From Ottelia alismoides (Eukaryota > Streptophyta > Magnoliopsida > Alismatales > Hydrocharitaceae), in the NCBI GenBank assembly GCA_037367405.1, contig JAZKJV010000389.1, forward strand, positions 682,001 through 746,000: a stretch of DNA of 64,000 bases, in the 5' to 3' direction. Every line of letters starts with the position of its first letter. Position 1 is the stretch's first letter. The notes beneath the pieces are model-generated. The model was not told the DNA's origin and searched no databases. It saw only the letters and a program-made list of their open reading frames with translations. This document shows, piece by piece, positions 31,401-44,546 of the stretch. A program made the translations under genes and the position numbers.

Positions 31401-33207
31401 GGGGCCACCACATCTCGTATCCAGCTATTGCATTCTTTGTGTTGGGTTATGAAATCCATGAGAGAATCATATTAGATGTCGATTTTGCAAAGAAACTAAG
31501 CTAAAATCTACTAAATTGAATCAGAATCAAATGGAAAGCAATGAATTAAAACACAAAATTAAAGGGAAATTACTCTACAAATACCTACGATGAAGAATGG
31601 ATGGTACTTGCCTCAATCTGGTTGTGGATGGTCGGAGAACTGAGCTCGTCGGAGATGCTCCGACGGTGAATGGATCTCGATCTTGAGGCCTTCTCATGCG
31701 CTCCTGATAGTGGGACACTTTTGCTGTCACTTCAGGCACACTCCAGAAATCGATCTCAGGGTAAAATGATCTCAAAACGGATCAGGAAGAAATCTAAACA
31801 TGGGAGCTCTATTTATAGATGATGTGTTTGGGAGAATTTCAAAATGGAATCGAGTACATGAACCCAGGTGAGGGGAAGTGAAATTAACCGGCCGAGTGTG
31901 AGATTTATTAGGGTAATCAAATAGTGAATAAATCGGGTCCGGAAGATATACCAAATGGATAAGAAAAATTAGAGGAGGCATCCTCAGAATTTGTATTCGG
32001 GCAAAGAGGAGAAGGGGCTGAGTTGACCTAGGTTTCAAAAAAATTTAAAATAATTAAAAATTAATTTAAACAAAAAAGGTTTTCAAAATAAATAATGTGT
32101 ATAAAATAATAAATTATTTTTTTATCAATTTTTAATAAATTATATAAATCGATTAAATATGTTAAAATAAATAAAACCCCCTATTCATAGGTATAAAATA
32201 CTTATATATACAACATACACAATTTTAATTAATTATTTTTACAAATAAATACATTATTTTGTATTTTATTTTTTTACATAATAAATAAAAGATTTTAAGT
32301 ATATTTTTATTTTATTATTAAGACTTAATTTAACGAGTTAAATAAACATGGTTATGCATAATGTAGGTACCTTGTTCCCATAGTATAAATATAATTATTT
32401 TGTTTTTGATTCTTTTCAATTTTATTAATTTTATTAGTGTTTTATATAAATAATGAAAAATACGTACAAAATAATAAAAATACAATATGTGCAAAAAATC
32501 AAGAAGAAATTAATAAATATATAGGTACATATAGACAACTATGTAAAATAACACTCTAAAAAGCCGACTTTCACATATCAACTCCAACATTTATGAAACC
32601 ACTTACATTTTAAAGCTTATTTAATTTTGAACACAATGAAAATGAGTGGTTTATTTCAAGAATGTATGGAGCAGATATTGATTTGTCAATATATATGGCT
32701 TTGCAACTTTTTCAGAGTGTTGTCTCTCTTATTTTGTATAAGGTTTGTTTTTGTAATTAGTTTTATTTTTTAAACTTATTTTTGTGCACAAGTTCTAAGA
32801 AGAAAATAATTTATTTGGAATTGTTTTAGTGATAAATGAAATAGTACAAGATATATACAATATTAATAGTGATGAATATATACATGTAAAAATTGATTTT
32901 ATGAATTTTTAAGATTAATGACCCTATCTCCCCCTACTTTATTCCTTGTCGATTAGGCTAAGTCTTGACATACTCTCGAGGTCTAGATCAACATGTATTT
33001 ATTTCATATATATATATAGTCTATTTTCTCTTTCCTTTTATTTTATTTATTTCTTTATTTATTTTTGGTTAAAATTATGATAATAATGCACTATTTATGA
33101 ATTAATATGAATTATTAAAAAGTGATCATTAATGTTGCTTATAGGTATTTTGTAAGGAATTTTAAGCCAAAATAGATGAATACATATGACAAATTGGTCA
33201 TTCATCA
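31401..33207 (-). repeat. LTR L, minus strand (left end uncertain)
   Basis: On the minus strand it starts at 33207 with TGATGAATGACCAATTTGTC after a purine tract. The U3 carries the GTAGGGGGAGATAGGGTC block (about 32935-32950), also in LTRs A and B. A strong TATA box CTATAAATAG is at 31808-31820. A splice-donor-like CGTAG|GTATTTG lies near 31585. The GC cassette and U5 are not identifiable, so the LTR is probably truncated where it meets LTR D. Confidence 0.75.
31808..31820 (-). promoter_or_regulatory. TATA box of LTR L
   Basis: CATCTATAAATAGAGC on the minus strand, a near-consensus plant TATA box, about 1.39 kb inside the LTR. Confidence 0.6.
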
Positions 33208-33223
33208 CCCCTTATACTTTACC
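33208..33223 (-). promoter_or_regulatory. Polypurine tract of element L
   Basis: Minus-strand GGTAAAGTATAAGGGG directly before the LTR start. A stem ACTA-AGGGAC-TAGT lies just upstream. It is the counterpart of GCTA-AGGGAC-TAGC in element A, with the first pair changed from G-C to A-T. Confidence 0.8.
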
Positions 33224-34540
33224 TTTACTAGTCCCTTAGTAAACACTTATTTGAAGACCATGTGACTAAAAAGAAAAAGAATAAAGGAAAAAGAAAGAAC
33301 TTAGAATAATTTTTATTTCAAAACTTATCTTCATAAAATCAAAGTATGGAGCCCGATCAAACATTTAGATTATTAGTTTGTCGGAACCTTGAGAATAAGA
33401 TTTAAGACTCAACAACGTTTTTGTTCCACAAGTCTCTATTCAGTTTTCCTCGATAGTTAGGTCAAAACAAGTCTTTATATACAAATTATGATGACTATGA
33501 ATCTTACTTTTATTATGAATGTGATATATAGTTCCCCACATCAGAAATGACAAAGAACATCATTCTCTAGCAAGGTGACCCTAATACCCCAGTCTAGCTA
33601 CTCTTTCCTTGAGGAGCGGGGTATTTCCTTCTAAGTTCAGGTGTGTGCTATGTCCACAATCGAAAGGAGGAGAAGATAAAAGAATAAGAAAAGAATTGAA
33701 GTGGACCAGTGTAGTCACATCTCCTTGTGAAGTTGGCCAGTGTAGCCAGAATTCCACTAAGATATGCAGGTTCTCTGAAGCATGGACCATTATGGTCATG
33801 TATGTATATTTGGTGTATTGCTTATTTTTGATCAAAAATATTGTTGCAATACATTGATCTTTTGTGCTCGACAGATATAGAATCTTTTTTTCGCCCCATA
33901 TTTTAGGGTCTTAGAAAAAATTGTGCCAGCAAACCATCCCTCATCTGAAGCTTTATTCCAACCCACAACATCATGTCTTTAGACATCCATGCCACTAGAT
34001 TAAGTTGGGGTGTATTGGCAACTCGAAGTGACTGCATATGTTTCAGTTCGTGTGTGTCTCTTATCAGCGGATTCTGCCCCTCACCCCCTCATCTGTGTTG
34101 AGCTACATGCAAAGTGCTTGTCCCAGTTAGGTCACTGTTTAAAAGAATCATGCATGTGTATAGAGATATTCTACTTAGACCAATCAAGATGACATGTGAA
34201 TAAAGTCTTATGAACCCAAAGAATTAAGTCACCCGACCTGAAAAGTCTCAACTTCAATTCGTATAAGGTTCCTCTTAAATTAAGTGGATTAAGGTCTTAA
34301 CCAAGACCCATTCTTCAGACTTTATTCTAGACTAGTTTAATCATCTATATCATTCTGAAAAATGCTAATGCAAATACAAGAATTTTTAAAATGAAAAGAA
34401 TTATCTGATTTAAACTTTTTATGTGATTTTTAGGGAACTTTTGCAATTTTTTTATGAATTTTATTTTATTTTTTTTCAAATTTTATGAGTTTTTAATAGA
34501 CCTAAAGAATTGGATGTAGTATAAGCTAGGATTTAGTCCT
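33224..34540 (-). other. 3' untranslated region of element L
   Basis: Reverse-oriented counterpart of the A 3' UTR (2700-3830) and, near 34140-34380, of H1 21230-21420. It includes the twice-repeated GGCCAGTGTAG string (33690-33760). It stops at the end of the copia LTR at about 34544, so the copia element cut L here. The pol of L should lie on the other side of the nest, outside the window. No gene. Confidence 0.75.
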
Positions 34541-34543
34541 TAA

Positions 34544-37063
34544 CGCATCATAGAAGCATGAAGATCACATCGAATACGATCTTTGTCAACTAGTCATACT
34601 AATTGCATGGGGTAATAGAATTTAAAATTTTCAAATAGATGAAATCATATGATATGAGAACACTTCTCAAATAATTTCATTAAGATCACAAACACATCAA
34701 AGGAATACCTCTTGAAGCGTGACTGTGATTGCTAATCTTTAAAGTAAGAGATTCTCTTGTCTCAAGTTCGATCCGACGTTGAAGCGCCCACAATCTGAGT
34801 TGATGATCCGAGGTTGGAATCTCCTGATTTCGTATCACGAAATTTGTATCCTTCTTCACAAGTGAGAGCACCAAAGAAGGCGGATATCCATGAGTAGTTG
34901 ATCCGGCAACACAACAACATTGCGGCAACTGCGGGGTCTTCTCCAACAACATGGTAGACATCCACAATATTGAGAGAGAGAGAGAAGCTTAGATGCATAT
35001 ATAAGAATGGGGGAGAGAGATTATTGCTCTTGCAATTATGTACTGTGTATGTAAAAGAAAAGGTTAGGTCTACCCTTTCTTTTATACTATATTGGATGGT
35101 GGATATGCACTCTATATTCAAATCAATGGTTTATATTTTGTTGCAACAATTTGCAACAACAATTACTTTAATTAAAAAGGAAATAAATATAATGTAAATA
35201 ATCTTAACATATTTAGTTTCAATTAAATCAAGATTCTCATGAAAGGAATATGACTAAGCCTCCACATCCATTAAAAGGGAAAGGAGAAAGCCTCCTTCCC
35301 TTTTAATCAAGATGGACAACCACCCTTATTGGAGAGAGAAATCTTTCTCCAATAATAATGTAATCTTATTACATTAAATATTTATTCATGGAATCTTTTG
35401 TCAACAAAATATCACCAAATAATTATTGTAAATTATTTATGACAATTTCAAACAAAACTGTTGATAATTATGATTCAAATTCAATCACCCAATAAAATAT
35501 AAATTACATTTATAATTAATTGTACAATGTGAATTCAATTCACATCAATATTTATTTCATAAATCCTATTCACAATTATCTATCTCGATAATATTATAAA
35601 TCACATTTATAATATTTATGATTATTATGGATTTTAATATCCACATTAAACACATCTTTTATAATTAATCACATTTAATTACCTTAGATGTCAATTCTCA
35701 TGTGTCCAAATACTATGCATCATATTCTCATTATTTATGATAATTAAATCATATTTAGTTATCTTAGACAGCTATTCTCATGCGTTCAAATATGAATCAA
35801 ATTCATATTATTTATGATAATTAAATCATATTTAATTATCCATTTCCCATTGCTCAGATATATTATCAATAATTAAATTATTCTTGAACTCTTTTAAGAA
35901 CACTGTGCTTACTCTGTGGATACTTGGAGATAAGGACATGACGACTGTATATTCCATGTATAGTGACTTGGATTGATATCATATCTCAAATCCAGATCTT
36001 GGGAACCTCGCAAAGATGTTTCTTTAAATCAAAACATAAATATAATCTTCCTTTTGCATCTGAGTCATATTCAGATCAATATCCAACATTTGGACTAAGA
36101 TTAGTTTACCGATCTAATGAGAGGAGTCACTAATATCCAAACATGTTTCATCACTCCCTCGGAATGGAAGTGTCACGGTTATACAGTCGTTTACTATCAC
36201 ATCATCCTTGAGTGTTCCTAATTCCCTCACATCTTGCATACTAGAAGACCTAGATTAAACCTGAAATTTTAGATCATATTTGAACTATCTTCTTCAGGGT
36301 TTTATCATTAAGTTTCACATAAAATCATTGGGTGTTGGTATTAATCGTATACTTTCCAAAAGCATATACCATACCTCTAAATTTTGTCGAGCTTCCAAAG
36401 CGAGATGACCATGCATAGAATTTGATCCCATTATCTTATGAGTGAGCTCGTGTCTTCCGGTTCAGTAATGAACATGTATGATCCCTTTGGGAGATCTTAT
36501 TACTCATATACCCCCGTATGCCCACTAACTCACCATGTATAGACCTTGATTAGATCATCAACTTATCAATCTGTCAAATGTGCATACTCAGACTTATAGT
36601 AACACATCTATCTCCGGTAAAAGGATGTGTGCCTATATTGTGACAGTATACAACATAGGTCTTGGCTATCTCGATCTCATTACGTCAATTCTTTGACCTA
36701 ACTTATCTAACACCTCTGAATCTCTATTCCTATGAAGAGGACCTTCATCAAGAGGTCAATTAGATATCAACCTTTAGAGAAGAAGTGCCAACTTTTTCTT
36801 AGGCTAGAGATCCTTTCTTATTAATCATTTAGTGGTACTTGATGTGCCCTCAAACTAACTCTTTAGATGACATCCAAGCATCATCCTCATGATTCAACAT
36901 TTAAATCGATAGGTGTATGATCAGTACGATGGCCATGGTACATAACCCTAATTATATTAATGGATCTATTAAGCAAATTCGTTATTCTTTATTTCAGATT
37001 AGGGAATGATTGGTAATAACATTTATTGCATAATGGCTCGTCATGGGCTCTGTGTGTCCAACA
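34544..37063 (-). repeat. 3' LTR of the copia element (about 2.5 kb)
   Basis: On the minus strand starts TGTTGGACACACAGAGCCC at 37063, right after the purine tract AGTTGGAGAT, and ends near GATGCG at 34544. The last 150 bases (AGTGATCTTCACGC-type end) match the 5' fragment at 42591-42728 (AGATCACATCGAATACGATC on the plus strand at both places). A TATA-like TATATATGC lies near 34995. No gene inside. Confidence 0.8.
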
Positions 37064-37076
37064 ATCTCCAACTAGC
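37064..37076 (-). promoter_or_regulatory. Polypurine tract of the copia element
   Basis: Minus-strand GCTAGTTGGAGAT followed by TGTTGG. Compare the usual copia form AGTGGGAGATTGTTGG. Confidence 0.75.
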
Positions 37077-38480
37077 CCAAAGAGCCATTAATGGATTAAT
37101 CTTTAAACATATACTCATGTGCTAATCATAAGCTATTTAGAAAAATAGCTTGGTAAGCTGACCAGTCACTCTGTTCCTAAGAGACTATGCCAAGTCCTTT
37201 TACAATACTTGCATATCTCCTAGTAACACTGCTCACATCCATTACGAATGTTGCATCTTATGCAACCAATATTCAATCTTGTTAAATCAGTTTTAGTGTC
37301 TTTGACACTACAAATCAATTGTTATTACAACCAATAAGAAGTCTACTGTCCTTAGTAGAACACCCCTATGTCTGGAGATCTCTATCTACTTAGACTAAGA
37401 CATAGCCTCAAGTCTTATAAGGCATATGTAGGTAAGACCTTTTAGATCACTATCTATAAGTTCATAAGTTTTTAAAGATAAGTCTTTAAGATCACTATTT
37501 CAAAAGTCTAGTTATCTTTGAAGATATTGTTATTACTGTAATTAAATGTTTTATCTCCATAGTAGGATTAGTAATAGTTTACTACTCCCACTACATGGCA
37601 GATGTCTGGCTTTTGTATACATCTAGCATACACCAAACTTCTCGTAACTGATGCATAAGGGAAAATAGCTTTATCATCTGCATCATCAAATATTTTGAGA
37701 TGGTATCCCTCAGATAGGCCAGTACCATATCTTAAGGGAATGAAGCCTTCCTTGGGTTTTTCCAAAATGGAATACGTCCAATATGTACCAATAATGTGAC
37801 GATCCCAATGCCATCTTCTCTTTGCTTATGAACAACTTCAGAACTAAGATCTAAGAGGTATCTTTGAGATCCTTCAACTTAAGATATGAAACAACCAGAT
37901 TATAAAACACTTACTACTATCACTATTATATCATTTCAAATGATTAGAGTTTTATCTACATTCAGCACGGTGAACACAGTGACACTCCTACTAAGCTTCA
38001 CACGGTTCATCAAGATTCTGCATGAAATTATAACCTTTACAACTTCAACAAATCTGATGTTCCAACTATAAGAAGCTTATCTAAGCCCATAGATGGAGTT
38101 CTTCAGCTTGCACAACTTGCCTTTCTCAACTATGAAGCCATGGGGCTGCTTTATATGAATATCCTAGTTGAGATATTCATAGAGGAATGCAATCTTGACT
38201 TCCATCTTGTAGATGTCATAGTCAAGTTGTGTAGCTTTAGTTAGCAATGTTCTGATAGGTTTAAGCATCGACAATGGAGAGAAAATCTCATCACAAGTGA
38301 TGTCTTCTCTATGCGTGTAGCTCTTGGCTACGATCCGTGCTTTGAAGGTTTCTACCTTTGCATTAGGTTCCCTCTTTCTCTTGAAGATCCATTTACACCT
38401 AATGGGTCTTACCCCTATAGATGGGTCCTCGAGGGCTCATTCATAACACTTGTGCATGAAGTCTACCTTAGACATTATTG
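37077..38480 (-). pseudogene. Reverse transcriptase (and decayed RNase H) of the copia element
   Basis: RT of a Ty1/copia element. On the minus strand, about 38430-38080 reads CKWIFKRKREPNAKVETFKA, then RIVAKSYTHREDITCDEIFS, PLSMLKPIRTLL, KMEVKIAFLYEYLN and HGFIVEKGKLCKLKNSIYGL, all classic copia RT blocks. 37765-37568 reads MEKPKEGFIPLRYGTGLSEG and VPYAS-like FPYASVTRSLVYARCIQKPD, then ICHVVGVVNYY, the end of RT. The catalytic YVDD block between them is not readable to me. RNase H (37560-37077) is too decayed to give motifs. Stops and frame changes throughout. Confidence 0.85.
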
Positions 38481-38899
38481 CTAACATTGATCTTTTCATG
38501 TGATGATCTTCAGAAGCTTCATCATATGAAATTCGATCATTGTCAGATTTCTCTGAAGTATGGAATCCATACCCTCTAGTTGATCTTACCACCTCGAAAT
38601 GATTTGAAGAGGAATGAATGTTTCATCTTCAGTTATCCTTTTAGTTTCCAGTTTTAAGAGCCTCATTAACTTCTTAGTATTCAATGAGTCCTTCTACTTC
38701 TTTCTTATCTTGATTCTCAAGAAAGTCATACTCTAATAATCATATACTTAGAGATGAAATCTTTTAAGAATCTCATGGTCATAAAGTAGGTATCAAATAC
38801 CATCCTTTATATTCCTAATGAAGCATTACTCTCATGTGCTAGATTCTAGCTTACTTGCATCCATGTTATGGTTATGGACCAAGAAACCCTAAATCCTAA

Positions 38900-39560
38900 A
38901 GTGTCCAAAACTGGCCTTGGTTCTAAACAATAGCTTATGAGGATTTTAGGTAGCATGGAGTTTTATTAAGGATATACACTGCAGTCTCCACTACATATAC
39001 CCGAAAACGAATAGGTAATTATGCTAAGATTCATCATTGATCAAATCATGTCACACATGATCCAATTGCATCTCCATACAACTCTACTGAGTTGAGGTGT
39101 ATAAGGAGGAGAGTGAGATAGAAACAACATTCCTTTCTTCATAAGGTATTCTTAGAATGGTAAGGAATAGCTACCTAGGTCAGATCAAATTCTTTTCATC
39201 TTCATTCTAACTTTGGTTCTCAACAAAAATTATGAAATCTTTGAACATCTCCAAGGTTTATAATGTGAAAGGAAGAAATCTCATACCATGAATAATTATT
39301 AAAGGATACTACATATCAATAATGTTCATTATGGTATAGAGGGTCCATATACATCAATACGTATGAGGTTTTGAATACCTCGAGATCTTACACCATTCTT
39401 AGATAAGGGTGCATCAGACATTTTAACTTTGAATACAATATTCATAAGTATGCAAGCTTTGACCTTTCATGCAATCTAAAGTTCAATTTCTTACTAATTT
39501 TTTGATCTTATCAATAGACGTATGTCCTAGTCTTGATGCTAGGTCACTGTCAAATGATCT
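38900..39560 (-). pseudogene. Integrase remnant of the copia element
   Basis: Between gag and RT, as expected. The clearest part (around 39430-39350, minus strand) reads SRGIQNLIRIDVYGPSI, matching the LIHTDVCGP block with the first catalytic Asp of copia integrases. The remainder is heavily mutated and I could not place the second Asp and the Glu with confidence. Confidence 0.65.
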
Positions 39561-40199
39561 TCATCCTCCTATTGATCTCCGGTATTAAAAATGTTAGTGA
39601 ACCATTCATTAATATTATAATTTAGTAGAGCCCTCTAGATGCTAGATTACTATATGAAATATACATCACAACTCTTTATGATAGGTCTATTCTAGAGTGT
39701 ATGTTTATTTCCAACAAATTTAGAAATAAACAATGAATGTATTCTAGTATCTAGGTCATAGAGACATTCTCTAACGCTAAGATCTCTCCTATTGAAAATA
39801 TGTAGTTTATCTATCCAATGGAGATTGTTGCAACAATTACATCAACTCCCAATTGAATGACTATTGAACCTTAAGATCAAGGTTTCTAGTCTTCTAAAAT
39901 ATGCAATTGATTGCAAGTGTTATTAGAAAAATGAGATACAATTATCAAACTTCAACCTTATCTTATAAGTAAGTTGATTTCAATGATGATAATGTAGAAT
40001 ATGCATAAGTATTATCTGATTTCTTCCCTAAGGATCTTAGATAGTCTAGATAGTCATACTATCAATATAGAGGGATTATTGTAGTATTGGCATTCATCCA
40101 ACTCTTTGGATGTCATATGTATGGAAGTCGCAAAAGTACAATCAATTCTGACTTTCCTTCTTACTTGGGTCCGACCCATGCTTCCACTACACTTCCTTA

Positions 40200-40510
40200 A
40201 TTTATAAATAACATTCTCTTAAGATAAAGGATCTCTTAAATTGAACATGTCCTCAAGGGACTTCAATACAAGAACATTTCAACATTTATACTTGCTTCAT
40301 CCTATTCAGACAATATGAATTACGAGACTTCATGAAAGAGTTGAGTAGATATGGTAGAATGATGATACATCTTAACTTTTTAAAAAACTTTGGTTCAGGT
40401 AGGAACTCAAACGTTTTGAGTACATCATCTCCTATGGAGCTCCCATCTTGCATAATGCAGTGAACCATATCATTCATGATTAAATGTTGACAGCACATAT
40501 GTTTATCAAA
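40200..40510 (-). pseudogene. gag remnant of the copia element
   Basis: The minus-strand frame 40498-40286 contains MQDGSSIGDDVLKTFEFL and, after a gap, IIILPYLLNSFMKSRNSY. This resembles the M-EGSSVREHVLKM and ILESLPKSFLQFRSNY blocks of plant copia Gag (UBN2-type). The protein packages the element RNA. It is short, frame-broken and without a visible zinc knuckle. Confidence 0.6.
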
Positions 40511-42544
40511 ACATCTTCTTTAGTTTTATAAGGATATTAACAATTATGATCAAAATTGATATGATACTTTCAAACACGTTTGATGAGAGCAAGACTCTAG
40601 AGACACACAAACTATAGGTTGTTGTCCTATTGTCTATTTAATTATCATTCTTCATTATTATGAGGTAATTTGCATATTTCAACCACATACACTATGTGTC
40701 CAATTGCAAGTACTAATTCTTGATCATCAATCCAATCCATGATATTATACTAGTTATGATTGAGTATAGTTTTGAGTGGGTTTAATGAAGGTTATATGAA
40801 ATAAGATAATTTGCATAAGTATATTTTACTTTGATTAAGGATTTTATATCAAAGTTGTCTTGCCTTTTAAACTATGAAAGTCCATTCCCTTATTCACTTT
40901 CAAAACAAGAGATATACTTACCTCTATATCTCTAGCAAGATCTGGGACCTCCTTTTTACATTTGTTACATCCCAATTATATGAGAACTTGCAACTTAGAT
41001 AAAAAGAAGCGGGAACTCATTCCTCCTTGCAAGTCCAACTTGCATTTTGCAATTCGATCTTTAGCACCCGAGCCCACCACCCCTAAAGTGATATTGACCT
41101 GTTGTTATTAAATCAACCATAAACATGAATAGCACTCTCTATATGCAATCCAATATTGCCCCAATTATATGAGGATCAATATTGGGGTTACTATGCATGC
41201 GACGTTACTCTTTCAAGAAGTAAAGAGTCCGATCCATGTACACTTGTATGTAGGAGTTGTCACTTCGGACAGACGTCTCTAACATACAATCCATGGTGAT
41301 GGAACCCTTTGTCTTGATGGGAGACTATGGATGTCATTTATCTGATCGTCAGTATCCCATTCAAATTTTAATTAATTATTATGAACCATATTCACATAAT
41401 TAATTCTTCTAAGGGATTACTTCTCTATTTATAATAGAGTGCTTATTCTAGTTAATTTAATCACATTAAATCAATTACCAATTCAATCATTCAACCAACA
41501 AACATTTAGGGTTTGCTTGATGTTACCATATAGTATTATGCTCACAACAATACATATAATTCTTGAGTTTTAGTTATTAGAGTACAATTTGATTTACTCA
41601 TATCACCCTATCATAGAGATGGATCAAGACAGGTCGGACAGATAATGGCAACAAGGAGCGCTTCCACTCCAAATGTTGTGGAGGGTGCCAATTAAGTAAC
41701 CCATTAGCATTTCCACGGCCTAAACACTATCACCATAATGACTCAAGAACAATAATCATTAGATCAATGTACTTGCGATTTTATCGATAATTCCTTTGAT
41801 GAACAACATTATACTATATAATAATCTCTTAGAAATCTTAGGCATCTTGAAACAATTTTGAGATCCTAAATTTCTAGTCATATCAAGCAAACATGTTTTG
41901 CATGTAAAAGTTGACCTCCAACCATTGTAGGTTAAACTAGGGTTTTTTTGTCATGAAACATTCATTCAATGGTGATTGATGTTTAATCAAATATTTCCAA
42001 AGTAAATAAAGCATCAATTAATCACGACAAATCCATAATTTCCTTAATTGACATTGAATGATAAACATATTAAGATAGTAATCTTGATGATCCAATCATC
42101 ATCTGACCCATCTCCACTAAATATGGAATATCTAGGGCAAACGAAATCGGAATCACACGAAATAAAATCCTTCGATTTGTTGGTTCAATTCTCTACTCAA
42201 TTAAAGTGTTTTTTCTTGTTGCATGGCGTGAAAATAATAACAAAAAATTAATTTGTTACAGACCCGTGATTATATGTAAAAATAATGTGACATCAGGAAC
42301 TTTCTGAATTTTAATTTATGCACCTTTGGTGTCAACAATTGACTAATGTTTTGGGGACATAATTAGACATTCTAAATACATATTAGTATCCAAAAAATTC
42401 ATCCAAACAATGCATAAAAAAGAACTTTTTTTCTTAGTAAAAAAAGTAATTTGAAACATTCATCAAATGCAAAAAAATGAGTCCCCGCACACCTGATATA
42501 CAAAACCTCATTCACCTAGGATTTTGGATCACATCCAATAACTT
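40511..42544 (-). other. Copia 5' internal region, decayed
   Basis: About 2 kb between PBS and the recognisable gag. It should hold the leader and the gag start, but I see no readable domain on either strand. It is very AT-rich, with some more complex parts (41000-41350) that may be leader. Confidence 0.4.
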
Positions 42545-42560
42545 TAACCAAGGCTTAGAT
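42545..42560 (-). promoter_or_regulatory. Degenerate primer binding site of the copia element (tRNA-iMet type)
   Basis: Minus-strand TGGCATCTAAGCCTTGG resembles TGGTATCAGAGCCTTGG, the site for initiator Met-tRNA used by copia elements. It lies about 30 bases after the likely LTR end GATGCA, further than usual, so the boundary may have been altered. Confidence 0.6.
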
Positions 42561-42590
42561 GCCACTTGAAGTCTAGGGTTTGGGACTCAC

Positions 42591-42728
42591 TGCATCACGA
42601 AAGTGTGAAGATCACATCGAATACGATCTAGGTAAATTAGTCGTACTAGTTGCATGGGGCAGTGGATTTAAAAAAATGTAAATAGATGAAAACACATGTT
42701 ATGAGAACTTCTCAAATCATTTCATTTA
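42591..42728 (-). repeat. Fragment of the copia 5' LTR
   Basis: The last 138 bases of the LTR, matching 34544-34685 (shared AGATCACATCGAATACGATC and TTGCATGGGG). It stops where LTR G starts. Confidence 0.75.
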
Positions 42729-44546
42729 TGATCTCTGATTTATCATCAAAATTTTCATCTATTGTCCTACTATCTTAGACAAGTCTATAAAAATCATTGC
42801 TAATTCATCTTAATTAACAACTAACCCTCTGCTAAAAATTAACCCCAATTATTGTATAAAACTAACACTCTTTTATTTTCCTTATTTTCTTTTATTTTCT
42901 CTTTATTAAAAATTTCAAACATAATAATTATTACATATATTTGTTTTGGCTTTAAAAAGATATTAAAAATACAAAAAATGCAAAAGAATTAAAAAGATGT
43001 TTTAAGTCATTAAAAATTGTTGCAAAAATTATACTTTTACATATGACTTATTTTGGCTTTTTGTTTAACTAAAACTTGTAGATCTCATTGAGATATACAA
43101 TTATCATATTTTAACTTTTTTCTGATTCGACTTCCTTTTATTTCTTTTTATTTTTTCTTTAATTCCTATTTTTGATTAATTCCATTGGGCCACGTGGCAC
43201 CCTCTGGGCAGCCCACGTGGTCGTTCCTTCTTGCACCACGTGCCTCACTTCCTGCCGCTGGATCATATCACATGATCTGATCTAGTCCACCCGCTCACAC
43301 CTCCTCCCCGGCCGTTGGATCGACTAATCCAATAGCCCTAACATTATATTCTACCTCTAGTAACCACCTGTACCGAGTCGACGCTCACTCACTTTCCATT
43401 TTTAGCTCCCACCACACGTTGCCTCTCCACTCGCTAATGCCACCCCCATGTAGCACCATCTCCCTCCGCTCTCATGCATCCTTCAATGACCCACAACCAC
43501 GACTCTAATCCCTCCAAGCAACCATTATAAACACCCACTCCACGTCACCTGTAACGACTAACCTCCTCCTTCAAAACCCGAGACACTGGCCCCATTCTCC
43601 ATGTCTACCATATCATGGGCCACAATCGAGCCCCTCTCCTTCCTCATGTGACAGAGGAGAGAAGGATGGAGGTGGGGAAGACACAAGTTCACCTAGGTGT
43701 CGACCCATGTTTTTTTGACCATGTCACGGTAGCTTCATCGTCGTTCGAGCTTCCTGGGGCGGTCGCCCAGGTCAAGCAAAGACCCGAGCCCCTCGTCGGC
43801 TCAACCCAAGCCACCATTCCTCTGCTCCACCTTGTGTCCTCCGTCGTTCTTCCAAGTAAGCTTCATTATTCTTTTTGTTGTGTTTTTTTTTCGAATTAAT
43901 TCACACGGCATCAATCACCTCACCTCGATTAGACCCCATCTTCACCTTCGCCACTCCTCCCCAACCTATGTGCCACCCTCCGATCATCTTTTCAACTCCA
44001 CCACCCCAGGCATTCTCCTCCGCCAAAGGCAGAGGAGATCTCAATCAGGGCATTGGCTTCCACACCCTGATGCTCTCCATTTCATTTCCTCATGCTTCAA
44101 CTATCCTTGACTAACCTTCTACATGGACAAATCCTCGATGGTCAGAGCCAATCGCTGCTTCATTCTAAAGCTTCTATACTGATGAGGGATCATCATCTCG
44201 TCGCCTCAGCCATCCCTAGCGCTCTCTCTTGATTATAGGGTCTTTGCTAGCAATCCTTAATTCTTCTCTAACCTTCATCTTTTAAAGAACGACATAGAGG
44301 AGCTTTTGTTGGTCCGCCAGAGCCCCACCAAGTCCGTCGCAGAGGAGGCCGAGTGGCGGATAAACAAAACGTACAGGAAATGTCCGATCATCTTGATCGG
44401 ACGACCCACATCCCTCTTCAACCTTGGCACCAGACTAGGAGCCTCGATGGAACTGTTGCAGTGACGAAGCACAGAGGCCATGTCACATGGCTTCTGAAAC
44501 TGTAGCCGGCCAACTCTGGCACCGAGCCTAGCCTACATGCACACAT
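42729..44546 (+). repeat. LTR G, left part
   Basis: Starts TGATCTCTGATTTATCATC, a decayed version of the usual LTR start. Its U3 carries the hairpin motif CTTGTAGATCTC-ATT-GAGATATACAAT (43075-43101), as in LTR D. A GC-rich block (43190-44500) follows, with GCCGTTGGAT-CGACT-AATCCAATAGC near 43311. The U5 is missing because element H begins at 44547. Open frames (for example 43615-43899) have no known domain. Confidence 0.7.

Larger units (their letters stand above)
34544..42728 (-). mobile_element. Ty1/copia element, minus strand, 5' LTR mostly missing
   Basis: Order on the minus strand: LTR end fragment (42728-42591), degenerate PBS (42560-42545), gag remnant (around 40500-40200), integrase (around 39400), RT (38430-37570), purine tract (37076-37064), complete 3' LTR (37063-34544). 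Domain order gag-IN-RT defines Ty1/copia, against RT before IN in the gypsy elements around it. The 5' LTR is cut after about 140 bases by LTR G. Confidence 0.85.

Noticed and set aside
34540..42740. The two similar stretches near 34540-34690 and 42590-42740 as a dispersed or satellite repeat
   Set aside because: They are the ends of the two LTRs of one copia element, with PBS and purine tract in the right places.
43615..44114. Three overlapping frames of 79-94 codons as a small host gene
   Set aside because: They lie in the GC-rich part of LTR G, overlap in different phases and show no recognisable motif.
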